Below are positions 15,874 to 24,287 of a stretch of 64,000 bases of DNA, piece after piece. The number at the start of each line of letters is the position of its first letter. Within the stretch, counting starts at the first letter, position 1. The DNA is taken from positions 1 through 64,000 of the forward strand of contig NZ_RXFQ01000013.1 in assembly GCF_003951285.1 (NCBI RefSeq), in the 5' to 3' direction. The position numbers and the translations under genes were made by a program. This DNA comes from Variovorax beijingensis (GTDB lineage Bacteria; Pseudomonadota; Gammaproteobacteria; Burkholderiales; Burkholderiaceae_C). Under the pieces are notes generated by a model. It saw nothing but the letters and a program-made list of their open reading frames with translations, searched no databases and was not told where the DNA came from.

Positions 15874-17280
15874 ATGAGCGGGGGACTCGATCCGCGCACG
15901 CGCATGCTGCTCGAGGCACCGATCGTGCCGACGCTGCTGCGCCTGGCCGTTCCCAACGTGCTGGTGATGGTGGCCCAGGCCGCCGCGGGCCTGATCGAGA
16001 CCTACTTCGTCGGCAAGCTGGGCACCGATGCGCTGGCCGGCATGGCACTGGTGTTTCCGATCGTCATGCTGATGCAGATGACCTCGGCCGGCGCCATGGG
16101 CGGCGGCATCGCCTCGGCCATCGCACGGGCGCTGGGCGCGCGCCGCCGTGCCGACGCGGACGCGCTGGTGTGGCATGCCATCGTCATCGCGCTCGGCTTC
16201 GGAGTGGTCTTCACGCTTGCCCTGTGGTTCGGCGGGCGCTGGCTCTACACGCTGATGGGCGGCACGGGCGCGGCGCTCGATGCGGCCATGGTGTATTCGA
16301 ACTGGGTGTTCGCGGGCGCCGTGCTGGTCTGGCTCTTCAACTCGCTCGCCGCGGTGATCCGCGGCACCGGCAACATGGCGGTGCCGGCCAACGTCACCGT
16401 GATCGGCGTGCTGATGCTGGTGCCGCTGTCGCCGCTCTTGATCTTCGGCTGGGGCCCGATCCCCGGCATGGGCATCGCGGGCGGTGCGCTCGCGCTGCTG
16501 GTCTACTACGCCGCCGGCACGCTGGCGCTGTGGCTGTACCTGCGCTCGCCGCGCAGCCTGCTGCGGCCCGTGCTCGCGACGCTGCAGCTGCGCTGGCCGC
16601 TGTTCCGCGACATCCTGCGCGTCGGTGTGGTGGGCGCAGTGTCGACCGTCGCGACCAACCTCAGCATCGGCATTGCCACCGCGCTCTCGGGTCACTTCGG
16701 CGCCGGCGCGATCGCGGGCTACGGCACCGCCGCGCGGCTCGAATACCTGCTCGTTCCGCTCGTGTTCGGGCTCGGCGCGCCGCTGATCGCGATGGTGGGC
16801 ACCTGCATGGGTGCGGGCCAGCGCGAACGCGCGCTGCGTGCGACCTGGGCCGGCGCGGCGCTGGCCTTTGTGCTCACCGAAGCCGTCGGGCTCGCCGCGG
16901 CGCTGTTCCCGCGGCCGTGGCTGCTGCTGTTCGGCAGCGACCCGGCCATGCTCGAGGCCGGGACGCAGTACCTGCACGTGGTGGGGCCGCTCTATGGCTT
17001 TTTCGGCGTGGGCCTGGTGCTGTACTTCGCCTCGCAGGGCGCAGGGCGCCTGCTGTGGCCGGTGCTCGGCAACATCGCGCGGCTCGCCGTGGCCGGCGTG
17101 GGCGGCTGGCTGGCCTTGCGCTGGGGCGGTGGGCTGGCCGGCGTGTTTGCGGCGCAGGGCGTGGCGCTGGTGGTGTACGGCATCGTCATCGCCTCGGCGA
17201 TTGCAGGCGGCGCCTGGTTCGGTCGCGTGGGCTGGCCGCGCACGACCCGCGGCCTGCTGCGGCGCGTGGCGCAGGCGTGA
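15874..17280 (+). CDS. MATE-family efflux transporter
   Basis: Cation-coupled multidrug exporter of 468 aa with about twelve hydrophobic helices in two homologous halves. The N-terminal half starts PIVPTLLRLAVPNVLVMVAQ, followed by ETYFVGKLGTDALAGMALVFP, a segment typical of MATE helix 2; the matching one in the second half is GAGAIAGYGTAARLEYLLVP. A CGGAGG ribosome site lies 8 bases before the ATG. It is probably the third gene of the marR-MFS-MATE operon. Specific drugs cannot be inferred. Confidence 0.92.
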   Translation: MSGGLDPRTRMLLEAPIVPTLLRLAVPNVLVMVAQAAAGLIETYFVGKLGTDALAGMALVFPIVMLMQMTSAGAMGGGIASAIARALGARRRADADALVWHAIVIALGFGVVFTLALWFGGRWLYTLMGGTGAALDAAMVYSNWVFAGAVLVWLFNSLAAVIRGTGNMAVPANVTVIGVLMLVPLSPLLIFGWGPIPGMGIAGGALALLVYYAAGTLALWLYLRSPRSLLRPVLATLQLRWPLFRDILRVGVVGAVSTVATNLSIGIATALSGHFGAGAIAGYGTAARLEYLLVPLVFGLGAPLIAMVGTCMGAGQRERALRATWAGAALAFVLTEAVGLAAALFPRPWLLLFGSDPAMLEAGTQYLHVVGPLYGFFGVGLVLYFASQGAGRLLWPVLGNIARLAVAGVGGWLALRWGGGLAGVFAAQGVALVVYGIVIASAIAGGAWFGRVGWPRTTRGLLRRVAQA

Positions 17281-17332
17281 GCCATGCGCCCGCCTGTGCG
17301 GCGGCGGTCGCTGCACAGGCCGGGACGCCCGA

Positions 17333-17656
17333 TCAGTAGCGGTAGGGGTTCTCGGGCCGGCGGTCGTAGCGGTTGGGCACGCCGTCGCCGTCGTAGTCCC
17401 TGCGGCCGTAGCGGCGCTCTTCCCAGTGGCGATGCCGGCGCTCGTAGCGGTCGCGTCCGTGGTAGTAGCCGGGGCCGTAGTAGTGATGCCGCGGGGGCGG
17501 CGGCGCGTAATAGTGGTGGCGCGGCGGAGGCGGTGCGGGCACCACGTAGACCTGGGCCTGGATGAAGCGGCCGCCGGTCTGTGCCTGTGCCGGGGCGGTG
17601 AGTGCAGCCAGCGACAGCAGGGCCGCGGCGCCGATGGCGAATGTGAGCTTTTTCAT
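17333..17656 (-). CDS. Small secreted His/Tyr/Pro-rich protein with Ca-type DxDGVPN motif
   Basis: The 107-aa precursor has a signal peptide (about residues 1-26, ending AQAQ). A low-complexity part follows with the unit PPPPRHHYY repeated twice about eleven residues apart, then an Arg/Tyr/His-rich stretch. The C-terminus RRDYDGDGVPNRYDRRPENP resembles thrombospondin type-3 calcium-binding repeats (D-x-D-G-V-P-N-x-x-D). Such small exported proteins are common in this bacterial group and have no assigned role; metal or cell-wall binding is possible. It is convergent with the MATE gene and separated from the aldolase operon by 158 bases. Confidence 0.8.
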   Translation of the reverse strand: MKKLTFAIGAAALLSLAALTAPAQAQTGGRFIQAQVYVVPAPPPPRHHYYAPPPPRHHYYGPGYYHGRDRYERRHRHWEERRYGRRDYDGDGVPNRYDRRPENPYRY

Positions 17657-17814
17657 GGCAACTCCAATGGAGTGGTTGGAAGCCCTATCGTCGTAGCCCC
17701 ATGTGAACGCTTTGTAAGGCTGGAGCGAAATCGGATGAAGAGCTGTAAGCCGCTGCGCGGCCATTGCGCGATTCTGCGCGGCCCTTTCGCGATCCGGAAT
17801 CGGCCGAACGGACG

Positions 17815-18552
17815 TCAGCCGCGTGGCGCAGGCAGCATCCGCCGCAGCGCCTCGAAGAACAGATCCGACTGCTCGCGTTCGCCCTGGATCTGCGCTGCCA
17901 CATGCGCGGCCATCTTGGCGTCCACCGGGACCAGCGGGCGCCCGGTCGATTGTGCAATCACCTGGTGCAGGCTCGCGCGCTCCAGGTAGTAGAGATCGTC
18001 GTAGGCATGCGCAATGCAGGCGCCCGCCACGATCACGCCGTGGTTCGCAAGAAAGGCAATGTCCTTGCCCGCCATGGCGCGCGCGATGCGCTCGCCCTCG
18101 GCATCGTCGAGCGCGAGGCCGTTGTAGACAGCGTCGATGGCGATGCGGTTCATGTAGCGCATCGCGTTCTGGCTCAGCGTGGGATCGAGCGCGCGCTCGG
18201 CCGTGAGCGTGAGCGCGGTGGCGTAGGGCATGTGGCAATGCAGCACGACCGCGTGGCCCGTGATGCGGTGCACTGCGCCATGGATGAAGAGGGCGGTCGG
18301 CTCCACCCTGTGGCGCCCGGCCAGCACTTCGCCGTGCACGTCGATCAGCACGATGTCGTCGGCACCGATCTCGCTCCAGTGCAGGCCGCGCGGATTGATC
18401 AGGTAGCGGTCCTGCGCGCCCGGCAGCAGCACGCTGAAATGGTTGCAGACCCCTTCGGACAAGCCGTGGTGGGCGGCTGCGCGCAGCGCGAGCGCAAGGT
18501 CTTCGCGCAGCTTGCGCACGGCGGGGCTGGCGTAATCTGAATCGGCGGGCAT
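17815..18552 (-). CDS. Class II aldolase/adducin family protein
   Basis: The 245-aa protein shows the zinc-aldolase fold marks: VLHCHMPYATALT with the metal-binding HxH, the conserved FLANHGVIVAG loop, and the N-terminal GLSEGVCNHFSV segment. The family includes fuculose- and ribulose-phosphate aldolases/epimerases and several decarboxylases, as well as members without known activity. It follows dgoA by 34 bases on the same strand, so it is the fourth gene of the sugar-acid operon. It may act on a side product or a related sugar acid. The ATG at 18552 has an AAGGGAG ribosome site; a longer reading to 18690 overlaps dgoA and is rejected. Confidence 0.83.
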   Translation of the reverse strand: MPADSDYASPAVRKLREDLALALRAAAHHGLSEGVCNHFSVLLPGAQDRYLINPRGLHWSEIGADDIVLIDVHGEVLAGRHRVEPTALFIHGAVHRITGHAVVLHCHMPYATALTLTAERALDPTLSQNAMRYMNRIAIDAVYNGLALDDAEGERIARAMAGKDIAFLANHGVIVAGACIAHAYDDLYYLERASLHQVIAQSTGRPLVPVDAKMAAHVAAQIQGEREQSDLFFEALRRMLPAPRG

Positions 18553-18586
18553 CGACGCTCCCTTGTGGACGTTGGAAAGAAGATTT

Positions 18587-19228
18587 TCAGATGGCGGCCG
18601 CGCCCGTGAAGGCCGCGACGAATCTCTGCGCATCGGCACGCACGGCAAAAGCCTGCTTGCCCGGCTTGTAGAGCGCGGAGCCGATGCCAAAGCCGGCTGC
18701 GCCGGCCGCGCGCCATTCGGCCATGTTGGCGGGCGTGATGCCGCCCACGGGCATCAGCGGCGTGCCTTGGGGCAGCACCGCGAGCAGGGCCTTCACCACC
18801 GCGGGCGATGCGAGCTCGGCCGGAAACAGCTTGAGCCCGGTCGCGCCCGCGGCCAGCGCGCCGAAGGCTTCGGTCGGCGTCATCACGCCGGGCAGGCAGA
18901 CCATGCCGAGCCGCACGGCTTCGGCGATCACCTCGGCATTGCAGTTGGGCGAAACGACCAGCTCGCCGCCGGCCGAATGCACATAGCGCACCTGCTGCAC
19001 GTCGAGCACCGTGCCGGCGCCCACCAGGGCCTGCGGAAAGCGCGTGCGCATCAGCGTGATGCTGGCGTATGGCTTGGGCGAATTGAGCGGCACCTCGAGC
19101 AGCCGGAAGCCCGATTCGACGATGGCATCGCCCACGTCGGCGGCCTCGGCAGGCGTGAGTCCGCGCAGGATGGCGACCAGCGGCAGCTCGCGCATCGCGG
19201 CTTCGAATTTTTCTTGGGGCGTGGTCAT
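18587..19228 (-). CDS. dgoA: 2-dehydro-3-deoxy-6-phosphogalactonate aldolase
   Basis: Splits KDPGal into pyruvate and glyceraldehyde-3-phosphate, the last step of the DeLey-Doudoroff galactonate pathway. The 213-aa class I aldolase has the acid/base Glu in LEVPLNSPKP, the Schiff-base Lys in TGLKLFPAE and the phosphate loop in PVGGITPANM. The SPKP version of the second motif separates DgoA from Eda. Its ATG overlaps the dgoK stop by 4 bases (19225-19228), which supports assignment to the galactonate branch. Confidence 0.93.
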   Translation of the reverse strand: MTTPQEKFEAAMRELPLVAILRGLTPAEAADVGDAIVESGFRLLEVPLNSPKPYASITLMRTRFPQALVGAGTVLDVQQVRYVHSAGGELVVSPNCNAEVIAEAVRLGMVCLPGVMTPTEAFGALAAGATGLKLFPAELASPAVVKALLAVLPQGTPLMPVGGITPANMAEWRAAGAAGFGIGSALYKPGKQAFAVRADAQRFVAAFTGAAAI

Positions 19229-20133
19229 GGCGGATTTCTGTCTGCTTCGAGAAAGCCGGACAGCGCATGCAGCCCGGCCCAGGTGGCTTCGGCGCCGAGC
19301 GTGCGGGTGGCGATACCGGTGGCGCTCAGCGCGAGCGTGTAGCGCTGTGTCAGTGCGGGGGAGCCGATCAGCACCACCTCGCCGAAGGCATGCAGCGACT
19401 GCGTGCGCAACTCCTCGCCAATCAGGAGGCCCGAGAGATAGCTGGCGAGTTCCTGCGTGGGCATGCGTTCGAACAGCGCCAGCGTGCGCGCACCGAACGC
19501 GTTGTGCAGCAGGCCCTGGCCGTTGTCGGCACGCGTGACGCCCTGCACGAAAGCGGCTTCGTCGAGCGGCGCATCGGCATCGAGCGTGCGCGCGAGGATC
19601 GAATGCCGGCTCAGCAGCGCATAGAACTCGCCGGTCATGAAGGTCCGAAAGCCCGTGACGCGGCCCTTCTTGACCGTGACCCACTTGTTGTGCGTGCCCG
19701 GCAGCACGAAGACGCCCTCGTCGACGTCCATCAGTGCCATGGCGCCGAAGATCTGCACCTCTTCGCCGCGCATGACATCGGGAACGCCGTCATGCTCGTC
19801 GCGAAGGCCCGGCACGATGGAGATGCGCGAGCCTGGCCGCACGTCGATGTCGATGATGCTGCGGCCCGCTTCGACGCGGCCGGCGGGGCAGGCGCAGTAC
19901 GGCGCCTCGACCCAGCCCTGCTTGCTGCCGGCCATGCCGGAGATCAGGCAGCGTGCGCCGTCGAGGCGCATCCAGTCGCCGAACAAGGCTTCAAAAACCG
20001 CGGGGAACCCGCCTTGCGGCACCTTGAGGATGCCACGCGCATCGCTGCGCTCTTCGAGCACCTTGCCGCCGGCATCGAGCAGTGCGCCGCGCAGCGAGCT
20101 CGTGCCCCAATCGATGGCGACCAGTCTTGTCAT
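19225..20133 (-). CDS. dgoK: 2-dehydro-3-deoxygalactonokinase
   Basis: Phosphorylates 2-keto-3-deoxygalactonate with ATP to KDPGal. The 302-aa protein is of normal DgoK length and begins MTRLVAIDWGTSSLRG, the ATP-binding phosphate-1 motif of the hexokinase/ASKHA fold. Further family segments are ISGMAGSKQGWVEAPY, VFVLPGTHNKWV and FRTFMTGEFY. It is preceded by the dehydratase gene with only a 1-base gap and overlaps dgoA, so the order dehydratase-kinase-aldolase matches the order of reactions. Confidence 0.94.
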   Translation of the reverse strand: MTRLVAIDWGTSSLRGALLDAGGKVLEERSDARGILKVPQGGFPAVFEALFGDWMRLDGARCLISGMAGSKQGWVEAPYCACPAGRVEAGRSIIDIDVRPGSRISIVPGLRDEHDGVPDVMRGEEVQIFGAMALMDVDEGVFVLPGTHNKWVTVKKGRVTGFRTFMTGEFYALLSRHSILARTLDADAPLDEAAFVQGVTRADNGQGLLHNAFGARTLALFERMPTQELASYLSGLLIGEELRTQSLHAFGEVVLIGSPALTQRYTLALSATGIATRTLGAEATWAGLHALSGFLEADRNPP

Positions 20134-20134
20134 G

Positions 20135-21871
20135 TCAGTGATTGTCGCGCGGCACGAAGGCCCCGCGGCGACCACGCAGGAAGGCCAGGTCGGCGCCCTG
20201 GTCGGCTTGCAGCACCGTGTCGACGTACAGCTTCCAGTAGCCCGAATCGAGCGGCGCCTTGGGTGCGACCCACTTCTCGAGCCGCCTTGCGAGCTCTTCG
20301 TCGCTCACATGCAGGTGCAGCTTGCGGTTGGGCACGTCGAGCTCGACGATGTCGCCGTCCTGCACCAGCGCGAGCGGTCCGCCCGCGGCCGCTTCGGGCG
20401 CCGTGTGCAGCACCACCGTGCCGTAGGCCGTGCCGCTCATGCGCGCGTCGCTGATGCGGACCATGTCGGTGATGCCCTTGCGCAGCACCTTCGGCGGCAA
20501 CGGCATGTTGCCCGACTCGGCCATGCCCGGATAGCCGCGCGGGCCGCAGTTCTTCAGCACCATGACGCAGTGCTCGTCGATGTCGAGGTTCTCGTCGTCG
20601 ATGCGCTTGTGCAGGTCGTCGGCGCTTTCGAACACCACCGCGCGACCCTTGTGCACCAGCAGCTCGGGTGTGGCGGCGCTGGGCTTGATGATGGCGCCGT
20701 TGGGCGCGAGATTGCCGCGCAGCACGCAGATGCCGGCCTTGTCCTTGAAGGGCTCGGCCAGCGGGCGGATCACCTGCGGGTTGTAGTTCTCGACGTCCTT
20801 CACGTTGTCCCACAGCGTCTGGCCGTTGGCCGTGATCACGTCCTTGTGCAGGTACTGCGCGATCTCCTTGATGACCACCGGCAGCCCGCCCGCGTAGCAG
20901 AAGTCTTCCATCAGGAAGCGGCCCGAAGGCTGCAGGTCGACCAGGCAGGGCAGGTCGGAGGCCAGCCGGTCGAAGTCGTCCAGCGAGAGATCCACGCCGA
21001 TGCGCCCCGCGATGGCCAGCAGGTGAATGACGAGGTTGGTGGAGCCGCCGATGGCGGCGTTGACCTTGATGGCGTTCTCGATGGCCTGGCGCGTGAGGAT
21101 CTTCGACATGTGGAGGTCTTCATGGACCATGTCGACGATGCGCCGGCCGGCCATGCGCGCCAGCACGTTGCGCCGGCCATCCACCGCCGGGTAGGCGGCG
21201 TTGCCGGGCAGGCCGATGCCCAGCGACTCGACCATGCAGGCCATGGTGCTCGCGGTGCCCATGGTCATGCAGTGGCCGTGGCTGCGGTGCATGCAGCTCT
21301 CGGCCTCGAAAAATTCCTGCAGCTTGAGCGTGCCGGCGCGCACCTGCTCGCTCATCTGCCACACGCCGGTGCCCGAGCCCAGTTCCTGGCCGCGCCATTT
21401 GCCCGAGAGCATCGGGCCGCCGGAGACGCCGATGGTCGGCAGGTCGACGCTGGCCGCACCCATCATGAGCGCGGGCGTGGTCTTGTCGCAGCCCATGAGC
21501 AGCACCACGCCGTCGAGCGGATTGCCGCGGATGCTTTCTTCCACGTCCATGCTCGCGAGGTTGCGGTACAGCATGGCGGTGGGGCGCAGCAGCGTTTCGC
21601 CGAGCGACATCACCGGGAACTCCAGCGGAAAGCCGCCCGCCTCGTAGACGCCGATCTTCACCTGCTCGGCGAGCGTGCGGAAATGCGAATTGCAGGGCGT
21701 GAGCTCGCTGAAGGTGTTGCAGATGCCGATGACGGGACGCCCGTCGAACTGGTCGTGCGGCACACCCTTGCCCTTGACCCAGCTTCGGTAGATGAAGCCA
21801 TCGCGGTCATTGCGGCCGAACCATTGCTGGCTGCGCAGGTCTTCGGGTTTTTTCTTGGGGGAAGTGCTCAT
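20135..21871 (-). CDS. IlvD/Edd-family sugar-acid dehydratase, probably for galactonate
   Basis: Fe-S dehydratase of 578 aa, the length of the L-arabinonate/galactonate/xylonate subgroup of the IlvD/Edd family. Visible marks are GICNTFSELTPCNSHFR, LLMGCDKTTPALMMGAASVD, SHGHCMTMGTAST, AIGGSTNLVIHL and DARMSGTAYGTVVLH. The subgroup dehydrates pentonic or hexonic acids. Because its downstream neighbours are DgoK and DgoA, the likely reaction is D-galactonate to 2-keto-3-deoxygalactonate, replacing the enolase-type DgoD of enteric bacteria. Substrate by sequence alone remains open (arabinonate, fuconate). First gene of the operon. Confidence 0.87.
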   Translation of the reverse strand: MSTSPKKKPEDLRSQQWFGRNDRDGFIYRSWVKGKGVPHDQFDGRPVIGICNTFSELTPCNSHFRTLAEQVKIGVYEAGGFPLEFPVMSLGETLLRPTAMLYRNLASMDVEESIRGNPLDGVVLLMGCDKTTPALMMGAASVDLPTIGVSGGPMLSGKWRGQELGSGTGVWQMSEQVRAGTLKLQEFFEAESCMHRSHGHCMTMGTASTMACMVESLGIGLPGNAAYPAVDGRRNVLARMAGRRIVDMVHEDLHMSKILTRQAIENAIKVNAAIGGSTNLVIHLLAIAGRIGVDLSLDDFDRLASDLPCLVDLQPSGRFLMEDFCYAGGLPVVIKEIAQYLHKDVITANGQTLWDNVKDVENYNPQVIRPLAEPFKDKAGICVLRGNLAPNGAIIKPSAATPELLVHKGRAVVFESADDLHKRIDDENLDIDEHCVMVLKNCGPRGYPGMAESGNMPLPPKVLRKGITDMVRISDARMSGTAYGTVVLHTAPEAAAGGPLALVQDGDIVELDVPNRKLHLHVSDEELARRLEKWVAPKAPLDSGYWKLYVDTVLQADQGADLAFLRGRRGAFVPRDNH

Positions 21872-21944
21872 CGGGTTGTCTCCGTTTACGACCGCTTACG
21901 GCCCCAAACCTCAGGGTTTGTCCTGCCGATCGATCATTTCAATC

Positions 21945-21954
21945 ATCATATGAT
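21945..21954. promoter_or_regulatory. Palindrome ATCATATGAT in the divergent dgo control region
   Basis: The 151-base gap between the divergent dehydratase and FadR-type regulator genes contains the perfect 10-base palindrome ATCATATGAT, the only clear short palindrome there. Its position about 75 bases from both starts suits a GntR/FadR-type operator controlling both directions. The region is locally AT-rich compared with its neighbours. Confidence 0.5.
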
Positions 21955-22022
21955 AAGTGTGAAGAACTTGCCGGACCCTTAGTGTTTTCGAGTGTCGGCA
22001 TATCAAATTTCACATCACGCAC

Positions 22023-22766
22023 ATGATCAAGAACATCCACGGTCGCACGCTCGAGCTGCTCGGCGAAGCTGTCGTGGCCGGCCGCTATGCGATCGGTGCG
22101 TCGATCCCGGCCGAACCCATTCTGGGCGAGGAGCTCGGCGTGAGCCGTACCGTGGTGCGGGAGGCCATCAAGTCGCTGGCGGCCAAGGGCCTGATCGTGA
22201 CGGGCCCCAAGGTGGGCACGCGGGTGCTGCCGCAGGACAAGTGGAACTGGTTCGATCCCGATGTCATCACCTGGCAGTCGCGTGCCGGGCTCACGCCCGA
22301 GTTCCTGCGCGACCTGCAGGACCTGCGGCGCGTGGTCGAGCCCGCGGCCGTGCGGCTCGCGGCCGAACGGGCCAGCCCGCAGGACATCGAAGAAATAGAG
22401 CGCGCCTATGCCGGCATGAAGGAAGCCGTGGAGAACGGCGGCGACTACGTCACCTTCGACCTGCGCTTTCATACCGGCCTCCTGAGCGCAGCGCGCAACC
22501 GCATGCTCGCGCAGATGAGCAAGGCGCTCAACGCATTGCTTCGCACCAGTTTCGAAATCTCGACCAGCAAGCCCGACGGTCCCGCGCTTTCGCTGCCGCT
22601 GCATCGCGCGGTGCTCGACGCGGTGATTGCGCACGATCCGGCCAAGGCCGAGCAGGCGGTCATCCGCCTCATCGATGGCGCGCGGCAGGACATCGAAGAC
22701 GTGCTCGGCTCGCGCCGCCGGCTGCCGCGGCTCAGCCGTCCACCGCCGCGGCTGAAGGCGAACTAG
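22023..22766 (+). CDS. GntR-family regulator, FadR/FCD type (DgoR-like)
   Basis: The 247-aa protein has an N-terminal winged helix with recognition region EELGVSRTVVREAIKSLAAKGLI (about residues 39-61) and an FCD all-helical ligand domain. The FCD metal and ligand positions are seen in DLRRVVEPAAVRLAAE, DLRFHTGLLSAARN and PLHRAVLDAVIAHD. The linker KWNWFDPDVITWQ is characteristic of the DgoR branch, which responds to sugar-acid intermediates. It is divergent from the dehydratase operon and upstream of the ABC transporter on its own strand, so it probably represses both. No strong ribosome site precedes the ATG. Confidence 0.88.
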   Translation: MIKNIHGRTLELLGEAVVAGRYAIGASIPAEPILGEELGVSRTVVREAIKSLAAKGLIVTGPKVGTRVLPQDKWNWFDPDVITWQSRAGLTPEFLRDLQDLRRVVEPAAVRLAAERASPQDIEEIERAYAGMKEAVENGGDYVTFDLRFHTGLLSAARNRMLAQMSKALNALLRTSFEISTSKPDGPALSLPLHRAVLDAVIAHDPAKAEQAVIRLIDGARQDIEDVLGSRRRLPRLSRPPPRLKAN

Positions 22767-22865
22767 CCGGGCAGCCCGGGTCCAGGCGCCAGCCGGCGCA
22801 GGTTGCAGCAGATTTTTCACCCACGCTCGTGTTCGAGCATTTCCACCGAAAAAGAAGGAGACACC

Positions 22866-24251
22866 ATGAAAGTCGTCAAGTCGCTGATAGCGCCGACGTT
22901 GTTCGCGCTGGGGTTGTTGGCGGCGGCAGGTCCCGCTGCCGCGCAGGAAAAGCTCACCGTCTGGTGGGTGAAGGGCTTCTACAAGGCCGAGGACGATGCG
23001 TTGTTCGCCGCCATCAAGAAGTTCGAGGACAAGAACAAGAACGTGAAGATCGAGCTGTCGCAGTACCCGATCCAGGACATGATTCCCAAGACCGTGTCCG
23101 CGCTCGACTCCGGCAGTCCGCCCGACGTGGCCTACGCCGACGTGTACGACTTCCAGGTCACGGGCAAGTGGGCCTACGACGGCAAGCTCGAAGACCTCAG
23201 CAGCGTGCTCACGCCCATGAAGGACCGCTTCGCGCCGAACACGCTGGAGACCACGTACCTCTACAACGAGCAAAGCAAGGCCAAGGCCTACTACGCCTTC
23301 CCGATCAAGCAGCAGACGATGCACGTGGAGTACTGGCTCGACATGCTCACCGAGGCCGGGCTCAAGGAAAGCGACATTCCCACCACCTGGAAGGACTACT
23401 GGACCTTCTGGTGCGAGAAGGCGCAAACCGCCAGCCGCCAGAAGAGCGGCAAGCGCACCTTCGGCATCGGCATGCCCATGGGCGTGGATTCGAGCGACTC
23501 GTTCTATTCGTTCCTGACCTTCATGGACGCGCACAACGTCAAGCTGGTGGACGACAACGGCAAGCTGCTGGTCGACGACCCGAAGGTCCGCACCGGCCTG
23601 ATCGGCGCGCTGACCGACTACACCACGCCCTACACCAAGGGCTGCACGCCGCCCTCGTCGACGAGCTGGAAGGACCCGGACAACAACGTCGCGTTCCACA
23701 ACAAGACGACGCTGATGACGCACAATGCGACCATCTCGATCGCCGCCAAGTGGCTCGACGATTCGAACAACGCCTCGCTCACGCCCGAGCAGCGCGAGGA
23801 AGCCCGCAAGAACTACACCGAACGCATCCGCACGGCGGGTTTCCCGAGCAAGCCTGACGGCAGCAAGATGGTCTACCGCACCGCGGTGAAGACCGGCGTG
23901 GTGTTCAAGGACGCCAAGAACAAGGCCCGTGCCAAGGAGTTCGTCGCCTTCCTGCTGCAGGAAGAAAACCTCACGCCGTACGTCGAGGGTTCGCTGGGCC
24001 GCTGGTTCCCGGTGACCAAGGCCGCGCAGCAGCGTGACTTCTGGAAGGCCGATCCGCACCGCCTCTCGGTCTTCAACCAGTACGCTGCCGGCACAGTGAC
24101 CTTCGAGTTCACCAAGAACTACAAGTTCACCGTGCTCAACAACGAGAACGTCTGGGCCAAGGCCATGAGCCGCGTCGTCACCGACAAGGTGCCGGTGGAC
24201 AAGGCGGTCGACGAGATGATCGCGCGCATCAAGACTGTCGCGGCGCAGTAA
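22866..24251 (+). CDS. CUT1 sugar ABC transporter, periplasmic binding protein
   Basis: Extracellular solute-binding protein family 1, 461 aa, with a signal peptide ending in AAAQE at about residue 27. It is rich in aromatic residues (LTVWWVKGFYKAEDDAL at the mature N-terminus), typical of oligosaccharide or sugar-derivative binders. An AGAAGGAGA ribosome site precedes the ATG. It starts a transporter operon with two permeases and a MalK-type ATPase. The neighbourhood suggests a galactose-containing sugar, galactonate or related sugar acid as ligand; this is inference from position only. Confidence 0.9.
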   Translation: MKVVKSLIAPTLFALGLLAAAGPAAAQEKLTVWWVKGFYKAEDDALFAAIKKFEDKNKNVKIELSQYPIQDMIPKTVSALDSGSPPDVAYADVYDFQVTGKWAYDGKLEDLSSVLTPMKDRFAPNTLETTYLYNEQSKAKAYYAFPIKQQTMHVEYWLDMLTEAGLKESDIPTTWKDYWTFWCEKAQTASRQKSGKRTFGIGMPMGVDSSDSFYSFLTFMDAHNVKLVDDNGKLLVDDPKVRTGLIGALTDYTTPYTKGCTPPSSTSWKDPDNNVAFHNKTTLMTHNATISIAAKWLDDSNNASLTPEQREEARKNYTERIRTAGFPSKPDGSKMVYRTAVKTGVVFKDAKNKARAKEFVAFLLQEENLTPYVEGSLGRWFPVTKAAQQRDFWKADPHRLSVFNQYAAGTVTFEFTKNYKFTVLNNENVWAKAMSRVVTDKVPVDKAVDEMIARIKTVAAQ

Positions 24252-24287
24252 GCCGCATCCGGAAACACCTTCACCGGGCCGACTCGC

